A stretch of 64,000 nt of DNA from Heterocephalus glaber (lineage: Eukaryota; Chordata; Mammalia; Rodentia; Bathyergidae): contig NW_004624783.1 in NCBI RefSeq assembly GCF_000247695.1, positions 2,908,873 through 2,972,872 of the forward strand, read 5' to 3'. The position numbers and the translations under genes are program-made. The number at the start of each line of letters is the position of its first letter. Position 1 is the first letter of the stretch. Under the pieces are notes generated by a model. That model was not told where the DNA came from. It saw nothing but the letters and a program-made list of their open reading frames with translations, and made no database searches. Shown here piece by piece: positions 23,967 through 34,979 of the stretch.

Positions 23967-24060
23967 GGGCTGGGGATTTAGCTCAGTGGTTCCACCGCCT
24001 GCCTCGCAAGCGGAAGGACCCAGGTTCAAAGCCCGGTACCAAAACAAACAAATAAACAAA
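23967..24060 (+). repeat. ID-type SINE, young form, with target duplication
   Basis: GGGCTGGGGATTTAGCTCAG, CGCAAGCGGAAGGACC, GCCCGGTACC and an A-rich (AAAC) tail. ATTTACAGAAGGTAG and AATTACAGAAGGTAG flank it. Confidence 0.95.
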
Positions 24061-24849
24061 AAATTACAGAAGGTAGGGGTGGATGCTGGAAGAGTTCAGG
24101 AAACAATAATGAGATCTGAACAGGAGACACAGATGTAGAGGTCCTGTGTATCTAGGTACTCAGTAATTCATGGCTGCAGTCATCTGCGGAGTTAGAGTGA
24201 ACACAGAAAAAAATCCCAGGACAAAACACTGAGACACCAGGTGTTGAGAAGGCTCAGAAGAAAAATGAAAAGTAAAGTAGCTGCTGAAAGATAAAGGAAT
24301 CCAGAAAAGTAGAATTCACCAGGATGGAAGTCACTGGTGACTTTGAGGGGAGTCAACTAAGTGAACTGAAGTTAAGCAGAATATGAGAGGCAAGAAAAAA
24401 TATGTAACTCTTCTACTTCCACAATGGTAATTTTTAAAAGCACTATTTTAATTTAAGTCAGTATCATCATTCTAATTTTCCCAAAGTTTAAACTTCTAAC
24501 TTACCAGTCACAATATTCCCCTAAAGTAGTCAAGACTGAAAATGGCTCTATTTTTCAGTTGAAAAATTTGAGGTACCAATTGATTAGCCTGAGTTTATTT
24601 TGGACAGGAGCAGCATTACTTTTATTTTTTTTAACCTTCATGAGATAATCTGCTCATCAGTTACTTTATTCTCTTAAGGAACTGCACATTAAATCTGAGA
24701 AGCTATATTCAAGCTAACTGTTCATTAAATTTCTTTCTTCACCTACAGCACTGCAGTCTAAGTAAGCAGTACAATGAAGCAATAGAGAGGCTCAAAACAA
24801 CAGGAGGTCGATTATTTAACATAGACACATACACATGTTAGATTTCTAC

Positions 24850-24911
24850 CTGTTATCACACACCCTTTGAAGTAGCACCCCCACCTCCTCAGCCCAATTG
24901 CCAATGGCAGA
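24850..24911 (-). CDS. Candidate coding exon (62 nt), minus strand
   Basis: On the minus strand a fair acceptor (TTTTTCATTATATAG) precedes 62 nt open in one frame (SAIGNWAEEVGVLLQRVCDN plus two bases), followed by the donor AG/GTAGAA. It could be a further exon of the minus-strand gene. However, exon 29629-29717 leaves one base over and this frame needs none, so at least one more exon must lie between. A second frame of the same segment is also open, so the evidence is weak. Confidence 0.3.
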
Positions 24912-25560
24912 CTATATAATGAAAAATCTGTACTGTAACAGTTAGAGCCAATTGAGAGGGGTTGATAATACCAAAGAAATCTTATTTTTATATTATATTC
25001 TCATTTGTGCTTTGTTAGGCTAGGTAATATTTTTAATTACATAGTAAACTGAAAACGTTGGCAGGAACTTAACTTCAGTAAAATTTGAGCTTTTTAATGT
25101 TACTTTGATGTTCTTTATGGTGGATTTTTTTACAGCTCCCATGCAACGGAAAGAAAAATTGACCCCCATGAACCAAACCACTGGGAAGCAAAGCTTGCAG
25201 GTATGTGATATTAACAGAAGAGACAAAAATCTTCTGCCAATCTCTTATGATTTGACTGAACTACTCAATTATGCCTTTTCAAGGACAAGCTGAAATGCAG
25301 ATCTCACTGTGGTCCTTGGATGAGTCAGATTAATGGAATAACTAAAAAGAGGCAGCCATTTTTAACGGAAGATAGGTGTGGTTTCTTTTCTTTTTTCTTG
25401 CTGAAATGTTAAAAGCATTCATCAGACAAACTTTTGTTCCTGAATGAATGCCATCAAACTTTTATAAAACCTAGTCAGCTGATTCATTTTCTCACCAAAT
25501 GTGTGAGGTGTCAGCTCAACTGAAGTATTTTTAATGATTATTATGAACATGATGTGTTTG
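24860..25560. promoter_or_regulatory. Candidate conserved block, mixed exon/regulatory texture
   Basis: About 700 bp free of repeats, with CCAATTG/CAATTGAGAG boxes and TTTTTAATTACATAG. It overlaps one candidate exon on each strand (24850-24911 minus, 25136-25200 plus). The complexity suggests selective constraint, but only an alignment could show it. Confidence 0.3.
25136..25200 (+). other. Candidate plus-strand exon (65 nt)
   Basis: A strong acceptor (GGATTTTTTTACAG) and a near-consensus donor (GCTTGCAG/GTATGT) bracket 65 nt. One frame gives 21 residues including ERKIDPHEPNHWEAK, but a second frame is open as well. The coding gene of this window is on the other strand, so this would be an antisense or non-coding transcript exon, or a splice-site decoy. 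Confidence 0.25.
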
Positions 25561-26009
25561 CTGACTGCTTTTTCTCTCTTGTAACCAGAGATACTCCTCC
25601 TATCTTGCTGAACATTATAAAAGCAAAAGACTCATATTTAAAAGTCCCATATTTTAATGAACTTTTTGAAGACTGGGAAACTTATAGTGGTTCTGTACCA
25701 TGCTCTAAGAAGAAAATTTCTCTGCAACTTGGCAAATTTTAAAGTGTTTTTTAATACATACTGCAGTTTCTTCATGGGCTAGATAACTCAAGAGCAACTT
25801 TCCTACTTCATAAAGCTTATGTACAGTGTGACTGAAAAGAACAAACCATTTGCATAGCCTACACTGCTGCTTAAACTTAAAAACACATGGAAACCTAGCA
25901 GGATGATAATGGCTGACAGCAGCCCCACCTCCTTTTACAGTCCCTCTCTTTTTGTACAGTGATCTTTCTATCCTACTTTGCACTGTGACTGTCCTCATTC
26001 TCTCTGTGA

Positions 26010-26130
26010 CTGAATCAACTAATATCTCTTGAACATTTACTGTATGAGGCACTGTGGAAAGCACAAGAATTATAATGCTATTAAAATACTACTTCACTAG
26101 TGGAACTTACAGTTTTATGTGAGTTTTGTC
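26010..26130 (-). repeat. L2 3' end
   Basis: AATATCTCTTGAACATTTAC, TGAGGCACTGTGGAAAGCAC and GTGGAACTTACAGTTTTATG follow the antisense L2 terminus. Confidence 0.65.
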
Positions 26131-26794
26131 CCACAATTTAATATAGCAAGTACTCAGGAAGAGAACAATGAAGATATGGCAAGAATACATAACCCAGAGT
26201 GTATATGTGTTTGTGATAGGCTGGGGAGCAGAGTAGCCAGCAAGGAAGATTATCAGCATAAATGATCATTAAATTTGACGTAGAAAACTAACAGGATTTA
26301 GCCATACAAAAGACAAAACAATGTGTGTGAAAACCCTGAAGTTGTTACTGTACTAGAAATAACATTCAAGGAGAAGGAAGGTATTACATTCATTTTCAGT
26401 CAGATACTTATTTAAAAACTCCTCTAACTTTCACTACCACCCTCATGGGTTATTTTTAGAAAAATGAAAAAACAGACACAAAGGTCACGTTCCTTGCCTG
26501 AAGCTGCAACACTGTGTGGGGAGGTAGGTTTTTAAATGTAGATATTCTGGGCCTAGATCCTATGCTGCACTGCCACACTATGCTACAGTGTCACTTGAGA
26601 GATGATAGACCACTGAAGGGGAGCTCAAAATTGTTCCAATGGCAACAGGACAGTATTCATTCCTATTGTCTAACAAAAGAAGAATGTGGTATCAATCATT
26701 TATTCTGTTGACTGATAAGGACTGCATTTGAGTGAGTGAAAGTCTGCATTGCTGTCCTATTGATTATATGGTCTACCTTTTTATCTTGACGTTG

Positions 26795-27056
26795 TAAAGG
26801 AAAACTTCACCCTGGTGCAGGATGTCAATAGAAGAGGAAGTAATGTAGGGTAGGGAAAGAAGGGAAAAGCGAAAAGAAAAAAGAATAGAAGGAAAAAATG
26901 GAAATAAACCTTTTGTAAATAAGGAGGGGGAGAGGGCTGAAAGGAAGGGAACAGATTAGGGATAAAAGAATCAAGATATATTATGTATGGGTACAAATTC
27001 CTTATGATGAATGTGATCACTATGTATATATAAAATGTACCAATAAATTTTTTTTT
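26795..27056 (+). mobile_element. L1, lineage-specific 3' end
   Basis: Same 3' UTR as 10243 and 41340 but more diverged: purine-rich GGGAAAGAAGGGAAAAG, CCTTTTGTAAATAAGGAGG, TCAAGATATATTATGTATGG and TGTACCAATAAATTT before the tail. Confidence 0.85.
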
Positions 27057-27554
27057 AATTTTAAATGATTTAACAAGGATTCAAAGAAAGGAAGAGAGAG
27101 AGGAAAAAGGCAATCTTTATCACCATTAAAGGAAGGTAATACAATAGAAGTCAGGTCTGGAAAAATTACAAAGGCAAATTTAAAGTATTCCTTAAGGCAA
27201 CACTGAAGAGAAATACAAATTAGGACACTGAACAAGGAACCTATACCAGCCCTAGACAATTTGTTATACCCCTAAATGACACTTCAAGTGCAATCCCAAC
27301 TCCTGTAAGAAAATGTATTCTATGTAGCACCATCATTTCCTTCCATACTTTGCAGCCATTCTACTCTCCTAGGAGGTAGCTGCCTGTTACAGCCTGGGTT
27401 ACCCTCTTCCTTGACTGATTACTGAGCAGATTACTTCTTTACAATTCTAATTACTCTCCAAAGTCCTCCAATTATGCTTTCTACAATGCATAATAATGCT
27501 TTAATATTAAATAAAATGTTGGTAGGCTATTCTCCTTTTCCTTATAGTCTAGAA

Positions 27555-27628
27555 CAATAATGGCAAACCTTTTAGAGTTTTCAATTATATAAAATACCCC
27601 ACTGCTGCACACAGGTTCACCACCACTG
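27555..27628 (-). mobile_element. hAT MITE, 74 bp, with 8-bp target duplication
   Basis: Read on the minus strand: starts CAGTGGTGGTGAACCTG and ends AGGTTTGCCATTATTG, so the ends are imperfect inverted repeats. Eight-base flanks GTCTAGAA (27547-27554) and GTTTAGAA (27629-27636) differ at one base; 8-bp duplications are the mark of hAT transposition. It has no coding capacity. A sister copy lies at 47650-47730. Confidence 0.8.
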
Positions 27629-28312
27629 GTTTAGAACATGGTTCTAGGCTTTGTACTGCTGATTTTCATGTACGTGAGCTGGGAAATTATTCTGTGACAT
27701 AAATATGAGTGACTATAGTAGAATCTTTATAAAAATCTACAAATTATAAGATTAATAATGAAGGTGGAAGTGGGATGACTAGACAACAGTCTTCAAACCT
27801 AGAAAGGCTGCCTGGTATTTTCACAGTATTTTGGTATAGAACTAAGATTAGACTTTAAGACTAAACATTTGATTGTATAGGCTAGGAAGAGCAAAATGCT
27901 CCAAGTGTTCCCAATGCATCAAAAAGAGTAAAGATGTTCCTATCTGCCCTTCATGGAGAAAGCACAGAATCTAAAAATCAAAATACATTAATTGAATCAT
28001 TTCATCTCTTAACTCCTTTAGCAAGTCTATGTATACAATCTGAGTTATTAGTACTTACTCATATTATTATTGATGTATCTGTGTGTATGTGTGGTTATCC
28101 TTTATGAAGAATAAAATCCATAGATGTTCAAGTCTCCTACATATAATGCTGTGATATTATATATAACCTATTTCTTTAGATTACTTACAATACTAATACA
28201 GAGTAATTGTTATACTATAGTGTTCAGGGAATAGTGACCAAAAAAACTACATATGACTATAACTACATCCACAACCTGTGAATATGGAAGGCATACACAT
28301 GCATGCACACAT

Positions 28313-28316
<4 letters not shown>

Positions 28317-28349
<33 letters not shown>

Positions 28350-28357
28350 TACACACT
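28317..28357. repeat. (AC)n microsatellite
   Basis: Pure AC run from 28318 to 28343 with interrupted extensions on both sides. Confidence 0.97.
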
Positions 28358-28382
28358 GTGCAATTTAAAAATGCACTATTTG

Positions 28383-28652
28383 TTACTCATTACAGTAAAA
28401 AAACACATTGCCATTAATCCCCCTCAAAATACTCTCCTCCCTCTCACTCCAAACACAATTATCCCATTGTTTTTGCCACTTTCTGAAGCAGTTCTGGGAG
28501 TCCTCTTTCTTGAGTATCTTTAGTGCACTTGTCATAGCTGCCTCAATATCCTGAATCATTCTAAACATTTACCATTCACGGTCATTTTGATCTTGAGGAA
28601 GAGCCAGAAGTTGCATGCAGCCAGAACTGGAGAATAAGATGGATGAGGACAC
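28383..28652 (-). pseudogene. Mariner-family transposase, C-terminal remnant
   Basis: On the minus strand, 28652-28567 encodes HPSYSPVLAACNFWLFLK, a decayed form of the mariner motif around the third catalytic acid (PPYSPDLAPSDFFLFP in intact relatives). The catalytic Asp is changed here. After a frameshift near 28553 the C-terminal region continues (IQDIEAAMTSALKILKKED, then NCFRKWQKQWDNC). The N-terminal DNA-binding half is absent. Tc1/mariner transposases cut and paste at TA sites; this remnant cannot function. Confidence 0.75.
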
Positions 28653-28677
28653 ATCATGTTTATATTTGACAGAAATT

Positions 28678-28850
28678 GCCATAAAGATTTTGAACTGAAA
28701 ACAAAATATCAAGACAACCACAATAAAAGACACTCAAGAAAGTGGACTTCCAGAACTGCTTTAGAAAGTGGCAAGAACAACAATATATAAGTGTATTTGG
28801 AACAAAGGGGGAGTATTTGAGGGGGATGAATGGCATTGTCTTTTATTGTC
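28678..28850 (+). pseudogene. Inverted second copy of mariner C-terminal segment
   Basis: On the plus strand CACTCAAGAAAGTGGACTTC, CAGAACTGCTTTAGAAAGTG, GTATTTGGAACAAAG and TTTGAGGGGGATGAATGGCA match the complement of 28383-28580 over about 170 bp, roughly three quarters identical. With its partner it forms a head-to-head inverted repeat around a spacer of about 100 bp. Confidence 0.75.
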
Positions 28851-29628
28851 ATAATTTTTTTTAATTTCTATTTAAAAATTCAGCATATTTTTAACATACA
28901 ACATATACTTCTTGCTCTCATAACTGGATCTTGAGGCTTTATGATTTCTTTATAAATGGCTTATCCTCTGTAATGCTTACAATGTTTGACACTTAGCAGG
29001 TCCTCACAAATCTTTCTTCATTGGTTATTTTTACCATGATTGATGAAATCATTTTTATCACAAAAGAATATGTAATTGATTTTATTTTTATTTTATTATG
29101 ATAAGTATTTTTCTTTTGCAGATTACAACTCCTTAGTAAGCACACATGAGTATCAAGTATCCTGTGTATCAAAATTATGTTGATCAGACTACACTATTCA
29201 GAGGCATCTTTATTCCCTTAAAACAATCACAGAGGTTTTATTTGCCCTTTTCCAAATTTCACTTTTACCTGCCATCTTCCAGAAGTTGTCAAAAACAGTA
29301 ATTAAAAGAAGAGTAATAGTAGCTGTCACAGAAAAGAGGCCTTCTACTAGATTGTGACCGGAGCTGTCTGCTATTTAAGCAAAAGCTTGGCCTTTTATCT
29401 TTTTTGCTTAAAATTTCCACTTGAAAAAGTAGTATGTCTATAAGTCTTGTGGCCACAGTAATAGTTTCACATGCTTGGCAGAAGATTAGAGTAGAAACAG
29501 AATAGAAACTCTTTCAATGCTTGTTTCTAGAAAGAATTATGTGAAGGCAGAACACAAACTCACATGCTATAAACACTTCAGATCTTCCTCCAGAAAATTA
29601 ATTTGTTCAAAGAAGTCCAATCACCTAC

Positions 29629-29717
29629 CTTGAAGTTCTCCACTCCGACTATAGAGTTCCCTTCTCTGTTCTCGCAAATAGGCACTCATACTGATAGCAT
29701 GGGAAGATGATTCAAAT
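29629..29717 (-). CDS. Coding exon (89 nt) of an unidentified minus-strand gene
   Basis: On the minus strand GTGTTTCATTGCAG precedes the exon and CTTCAAG/GTAGGT follows it. The first base completes a codon left open by exon 34607-34752 (AA + A), and the frame then runs [10 protein letters not shown] and [19 protein letters not shown], ending one base into the next codon. The Arg-rich LREQRREL helix is a charged, probably helical segment. Length 89 nt and both splice sites are typical of a mammalian internal exon. I do not recognise the protein. The exon sits alone in a long intron, about 4.9 kb downstream of its neighbour. The next exon downstream was not found with confidence. Confidence 0.85.
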
Positions 29718-30433
29718 CTGCAATGAAACACAGGGTAAACAAGTGGCTAGGTAACAACAACACAAGTGGTATCCAGATTTGCATTCCAAAGAGTGTTCAA
29801 AGTGCTCTCTTGGTCTGTGCTACACTCTCAGGTATTCCAAACTCTTGACATTTTGGCAAAACTATGACAGGGTCAGAGACAGTTGCCTCTGACCTTGACT
29901 TATAGATGATGTTCATGGCTAACACTCTTCTCTAACAGTATTTGAATCTTTTGCTTATTTTCCCTTTCATCTCTGACTTGTCTCAACTTGCCTTTGCTTT
30001 CAGACCATCATCATCCTTTGATAGGATTCCTACACACTCAGTACAAAAGCATCCTTTGGTGATTCTAATTTTGCTATTATCCAGCTCAAAAGCCACCAGT
30101 GACTGCCAACTGTCACCACAGACATTAGCTAGCAACTCAGGGCAGAACTCTGGCCCTTCTAACTCCCCCAGTTTAAGTACTAGTACAAAGACAGTACTGG
30201 AAATAATGCTGAATAACAACATCAAAGATGCAAGGCATATTTGTTCTCTCCCTAAATGTCCTAAAAAATGTTCTTTCCAAATGGCTGCTAGTTTTTTACT
30301 ATGCCACCTACCCCACAAAAAATACTATCAAAAATACCAGGCTACCAACTGTTCATTCACACCCAACCAGAAACACTTTTTCAAAGGTTAGAAACATGAG
30401 AGATGGACGGACTCAGATAAAGAACAGTCACTA

Positions 30434-30517
30434 GGGCCGGGATTTACTCAGTGGCACTGCGCCTGCCTCACGAGCACAAGGTCCTGAGTTCGATCCCCGG
30501 TACCAAAGAAAAAAAAA
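30434..30517 (+). repeat. ID-type SINE, young form, with target duplication
   Basis: GGGCCGGGATTTACTCAG (GC lost from the A box) through GAGTTCGATCCCCGGTACC and an A tail. AGAACAGTCACTA (30421-30433) and AGAATAGTCACTA (30518-30530) flank it. Confidence 0.95.
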
Positions 30518-31319
30518 AGAATAGTCACTAAAAACCAAAATAATAAACACAAAAAATGAAAAATAATCAGTAATAAAGAAAAACTTGAAGGTTAAAAGAA
30601 AAAAAATTGGATAAAATGATGAGATTCATTTTGACCCATCAAATGATGAGATTTCAAACCTGAAGTTTCACAAAGGCAGGATAGCAGTGTGATAAAAGAA
30701 GGAATCTTCCTGTAATTCTTGCCACTAAGGAGTAAACAACAACAAAATGAAAGAGCAGCTGCGACAATGGAGTAGGTCTCCAGCAACAAAGAAGTGACAT
30801 AATTTTCTTAATTATGTCTCCTTTATCCATTCCTTAACAAGGAAGATGAATAACCAAAATCAATGTCATTCTGTAAGGGAAACACTTGCTTTGCTTGATC
30901 TTCTCTCTGCACCCCATCAAGGACTAAGAGGCACTACCAGCTTAGTGAAAAGCAAAGTGTGCAGTATTTCAAAAGTGCCACCTGCCAGTCAAGTGCAGAA
31001 AAGAAGCCACTGACCTCTAAAAAAGCATGCTGACAGCTATTGATCAGAGATGGCAAGGGAAAAAAATAAACACTTGAGCAAAGAATACAGAGATACACAT
31101 TGTACAGTAAGAGAGAACTTAAGTACACTTAATTAACCTTGGCTAAGGGCAATTAAAGAGGGTAATAAAGTCCTTCACAGCTGTGATAAAAACAGATTAC
31201 AGTTCTCCAAAATCTTAATCCTTTAGGACTTGATGTATTTTTGCTATTCAGAAATTCTTTTTATGTTTCCAACAAGTCACAGATTGATATAATCTTACAG
31301 TAAAAAAGACACAAGAGGT

Positions 31320-31445
31320 TATTCGGTCTCACCTCCTTATTTTATAGCCAAAGGCACTGAGGCCTAGTAAGACAGAAGAGCTGCTCAGGCACTCAGGCTC
31401 ATTAATAGTGGAGCCAAGACTAGAAGCAGGCAAATGTCTAATAAC
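31320..31445 (-). repeat. MIR
   Basis: CCTCCTTATTTTATAGCCAA, GCACTGAGGCCTAGTAAG and AATAGTGGAGCCAAGAC follow the antisense MIR core. Confidence 0.7.
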
Positions 31446-31598
31446 CACCTAATTCTGTGTCAATGATAATAAATGGGTAACAAAGAAGCCATTTCTTTTC
31501 ATTTCCAACAAATAGTGTTTTTATCTAATACCACAACTTTAGAAGCATTAGCTAAATGTTTGAACATGTATATATGATCCAAGGTGGAAAGGTAGAGG

Positions 31599-31736
31599 TT
31601 ATTATGGTTTATATCTACCTGTACCCTCAAAGCCTCATGGAATCATAGGTGTAGCTTTGGGGGGGTAATTGGATCAAGAAAGTGTGATATTCATCAACAG
31701 ATTAGTCCACTGATGAGTTTATAGCTTCATGCTAAT
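31599..31736 (+). repeat. Duplicated 5' part of MaLR LTR
   Basis: TATTATGGTTTATATCTACC to GATGAGTTTATAGCTTCATG repeats the first ~137 bp of the LTR that starts at 31737, in the same orientation and directly joined to it. Confidence 0.8.
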
Positions 31737-32136
31737 TGTTATGGTTTATGTCTAAATGTCCCCCAAAGCCTCATTCACTCATAGGTGGGGCTTTGGGGGT
31801 AACTGGATCATGGGCATGTGATACTCATCAATGGATTGCCCACTGATGAGCTTGTAGCTGAATGTGATAATGGGAGGTGAAGCCTGGATGGAGGAGGTGG
31901 GTCACTGGGGTGTGGCCGGGAGGGGTCTATTTCCCTCCTTCCTCCCTTGCTCTCTGCTTCCTGCCTGCCATAATATAAATAATTCTCCTCTGTGATGCCC
32001 CTCTGCTAAGCCACCCTGTCTTGGATCCAGCTGACTATGGACGGAAACCCCTACAAACTGTGAGCCAAAATAAACCTTTTCTCCTTTAAGCTTTGGGTGT
32101 CTGGTATTGTGTCTTAATGAGACAGTAACTAAGACA
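31737..32136 (+). mobile_element. MaLR (ERVL-related) LTR, rodent type
   Basis: About 400 bp from TGTTATGGTTTATG to AACTAAGACA. It contains CCCCAAAGCCTCA, GGTGGGTCACTGGGG, CTCTCTGCTTCCTGCC, and GTGAGCCAAAATAAACC (the poly(A) signal) in the order of rodent ORR1/MT-type MaLR LTRs. No internal MaLR sequence adjoins it. If the 5' duplication is counted as part of the element, flanks GAGGT and AAGGT match at four of five bases, as expected for the 5-bp target duplication. Confidence 0.85.
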
Positions 32137-32216
32137 AAGGTGACAGTGGAGAACATGAAATCTAAAAACCCTGAAGCCTGCTTTCCACAATAAACCTAAA
32201 TAGAATGGTAAGTTGG

Positions 32217-32305
32217 GCTGGGAGGGAGGGAGAGAGAGAAGAAGAAAAGGGAGGCAGGTAGGCTGGCAGAAAAAGGGAAAGGGAGGGAAGGGAAAAGCAG
32301 GGCCT
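32217..32305 (+). repeat. Purine-rich tract
   Basis: About 90 bp mainly of GGGA, GAGA and GGAAA units. Confidence 0.9.
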
Positions 32306-32394
32306 GCCTAATCAAGCAGCATCTAAGACAGTTTTAGTTGCCTCTGGGTATTTGGTAAAAAAAAAAAAAAATTAATGAATTATTAATAAAAAAG

Positions 32395-33125
32395 ATACTT
32401 GAAGTGGTTCAGTCACTTAGGAAAAAAATCTGATAGTGTTAATACAGCATAAAATCCACCAATTTTGCTCCCAAAGGTATTTACTCAAATGAGTTGAAAA
32501 GTTCTGTCCACATAAAATCCTGCAACTGAGTGTTTATTGCAGGCTTATTCATAATTGCAAAGATGTCTTTCAACAGGTGAAATAGATAAGCAAGCTATAG
32601 TATATACACAAAGGAGTATTATTCAGCAATAAAAACAATTATCTAACAAGCCACAAAAAGAAGAGGGAGAAACTTAAATAGAGCTAAGTGAATGAGCTCA
32701 GTCTGAAAAGGATACCTGCTGCATGATTCTAAACATAGGGCATCCCTGAAAGGAAGAAACTATAAAGACATAAATATATCAGTGGTCCCCAGGGGTTAGC
32801 AAGGAGGGTAGGGAAGACTTGATGGAGACAGAGGATATTTGGATCTGCACCATTCTGTATGGCACTGTATTAGTTGATATGTGACGATTTACCAAAACTC
32901 CTTAGAATTGTACAACACAAACAGTGGATCCTAGCATAACCTATAGACTTTAGTTAATAATGTTATAGCAATATTTGTTCATCAATTGTAACAAATATAT
33001 CATTAATGAAAAATGTTAATAGGGAAAATGGGAGGGGCAAAATATAAGGGAATTCTGTACTTCTTATTGTACTTTATACCTACAACTGGTTTAAAATAAT
33101 TAAATCTACAAAATAAATTTTAAAA
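32395..33125 (+). repeat. L1M 3' end (sense)
   Basis: About 730 bp in consensus order: ATTGCAGGCTTATTCATAAT, GAGTATTATTCAGCAATAAAA, AGTGGTCCCCAGGGGTTAGC, CTTAGAATTGTACAACAC, TTCATCAATTGTAACAAAT and a final AAAATAAATTTTAAAA. Non-coding. Confidence 0.85.
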
Positions 33126-33689
33126 GATTAACAGAATCACACCCTACTTCCTTGCCCTTTTTTTCAGAATGGAAATGATACAAACATCATGTGATTGTAA
33201 TAAAGGACTGTTGCTTTGTCGGAAATCGTAAGGCAGAGAGATGAGTGCTAACTCCTTTATGCTACTTTAGTACTGCATAAGAAAATCTTCACATTCATCC
33301 TTATTTTGTCTGGTAACAATTTTCCCATATTTCCATCTGGAAGTTTTTGGTACTTGCATCCTAAAGCATTTTCCTTGATAGTGCATCTACCCAATGAATA
33401 AACTGGGTAAGAAGGACTGTATTCAATAAGCAGAATGGACTTCATTGCAAGTAGAAACATACTAAATCTCCTATCCATTAAACAACAACATAAACTAACT
33501 TTGAATCTTTCCTTAATAATTCTGAGTACTATCAATCCAAAGTAAAACAAATCTCAAAGGTGAAATAATAAAAGGTACTAGAGCTTTAGCTACTGAAAAG
33601 AATTTTTAAAAACTAGGATGTTACTTCTTATGTTTATAAATATAACTTTATAAATATAACTGTATAAATATCTATTAACCCTTCAAAAG

Positions 33690-33935
33690 GATACACAGGT
33701 CTGAAGTTAGACTGCCAGAAATTAAATCCTTTTACCACTTGTTAGCTATGTGATCTTATATAATTTACTTAGCCTCTCTTGCGTCTCAATTTTTTGTAAC
33801 GACAATTTGATTAAAAATAGAATACCTGCCTATAAAGTTGTAATGAGCAAAAGAGATAATTTACAAAAATGGCAAAATTCTCAGCTAGCACTTAGTAAGG
33901 AGTCAATAAGCGTTAGCTTCTACTGTTGCTGCTGA
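33690..33935 (+). repeat. MIR, nearly full length
   Basis: AGTTAGACTGCCAG, TTACCACTTGTTAGCTATGT, ATTTACTTAGCCTCTC, AATACCTGCCTATAAAGTTG and GCACTTAGTAAGGAGTCAAT follow the sense MIR from left to right. Confidence 0.85.
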
Positions 33936-33984
33936 AATGTTATTACCCAAATTATCTTTAATTAATATTATTTTCAAAAGCTCA

Positions 33985-34050
33985 CCTAGTACAGTGCTTC
34001 ATACATAGGAAGCACTCAATCAATGGTAGTAATTAACAATATTAACATTA
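33985..34050 (+). repeat. MIR/L2 3' end fragment
   Basis: CCTAGTACAGTGCTTCATAC then GGAAGCACTCAATCAATGG. Confidence 0.6.
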
Positions 34051-34606
34051 ATAATATAAATTATTAGGTGTTACCAAGAGACATACAGTTTGAGCATATG
34101 GCCTGGTGGAGTTAACTAAGAGTAATTTTTTTAAAAAAACTTTCAGATCATTCTCTAATTAAACATCAAATCATGCAAATACCAACAGTACTAAGCTAGG
34201 GAGATTTGCATAACTTCATTAACAAAGGTTATTTCTTAGTACTTGGGACTTCTTTAAAAAGCTGACATACTTCATTTCCTTTCATTTCACATAAAATTCT
34301 CTAGAAATACCTATGGGGTTTCATTTGCCTTAATTTTATATAAAACTCCCCAGAAACAAATTTAAGAAATTTTTATTAGGAGTTCTAGACAGTCCAGTAA
34401 TCATATTCAAAAATGGCTATTCTCAAATAGTCACATCAACTTACATAAAAAAGTAAATAAAATTGAATACATATATGTTTCTTATAAATTACTTCATATC
34501 AACTTCAGCTGCAACAAGTAATGGCAGTCAATAAAGCAGAAAATCATCCTACTGAGGTCTAACACTTCTTGACACTTCGCTTTCTTACCAGCCGAGTGAT
34601 ACTTAC

Positions 34607-34752
34607 TTGAAAAGAGAATTTTTTGGTCTTTGAGGTTTCTTTTTGGCAAAAAAAGCTGCAAACTCTCGTCCAGTACTGGCGTAGCTAAGTGGGGCTGATG
34701 GTTCTGAGGCTGTATGAGTATTTTTCATATCCAAGTATTCAGTCAACAGCAT
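34607..34752 (-). CDS. Coding exon (146 nt) of an unidentified minus-strand gene
   Basis: Minus-strand acceptor CTGGTTTTACAG and donor TTTTCAA/GTAAGT bracket 146 nt that are open in frame 0 for 48 codons plus two bases. The peptide opens [10 protein letters not shown], passes a Ser/Pro/Ala-rich linker ([11 protein letters not shown]), and contains [19 protein letters not shown], a strongly basic stretch that could be a nuclear-localisation or membrane/nucleic-acid contact region (inference). The two left-over bases join the first base of exon 29629-29717 to make Lys, which supports both exons. The exon starts with ATG, but the acceptor directly before it argues for an internal exon. No gene name recognised. 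Confidence 0.85.
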
Positions 34753-34979
34753 CTGTAAAACCAGATAAACAGTTTAATTTTTACACATCTGTATGTGATG
34801 TCTACACATCTAATTCTAAAGCCTCATTACTGACATTCAGAAATATATTAACCAAGCTATTCATTTTTCTATTTGGAGATCTGAAGAAAGATTCATTATA
34901 GCCAGAAAGTCATCTATTGCTACCTGCTCAGGAGAAACTGTGATAGACACTGGTACATGGGGATAAAGGGTATATTTTT

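Noticed and set aside
25807..25831. 25-nt minus-strand segment with a very good acceptor (TTTGTTCTTTTCAG)
   Set aside because: Weak donor, very short, and two frames are open; phase with neighbours not resolved.
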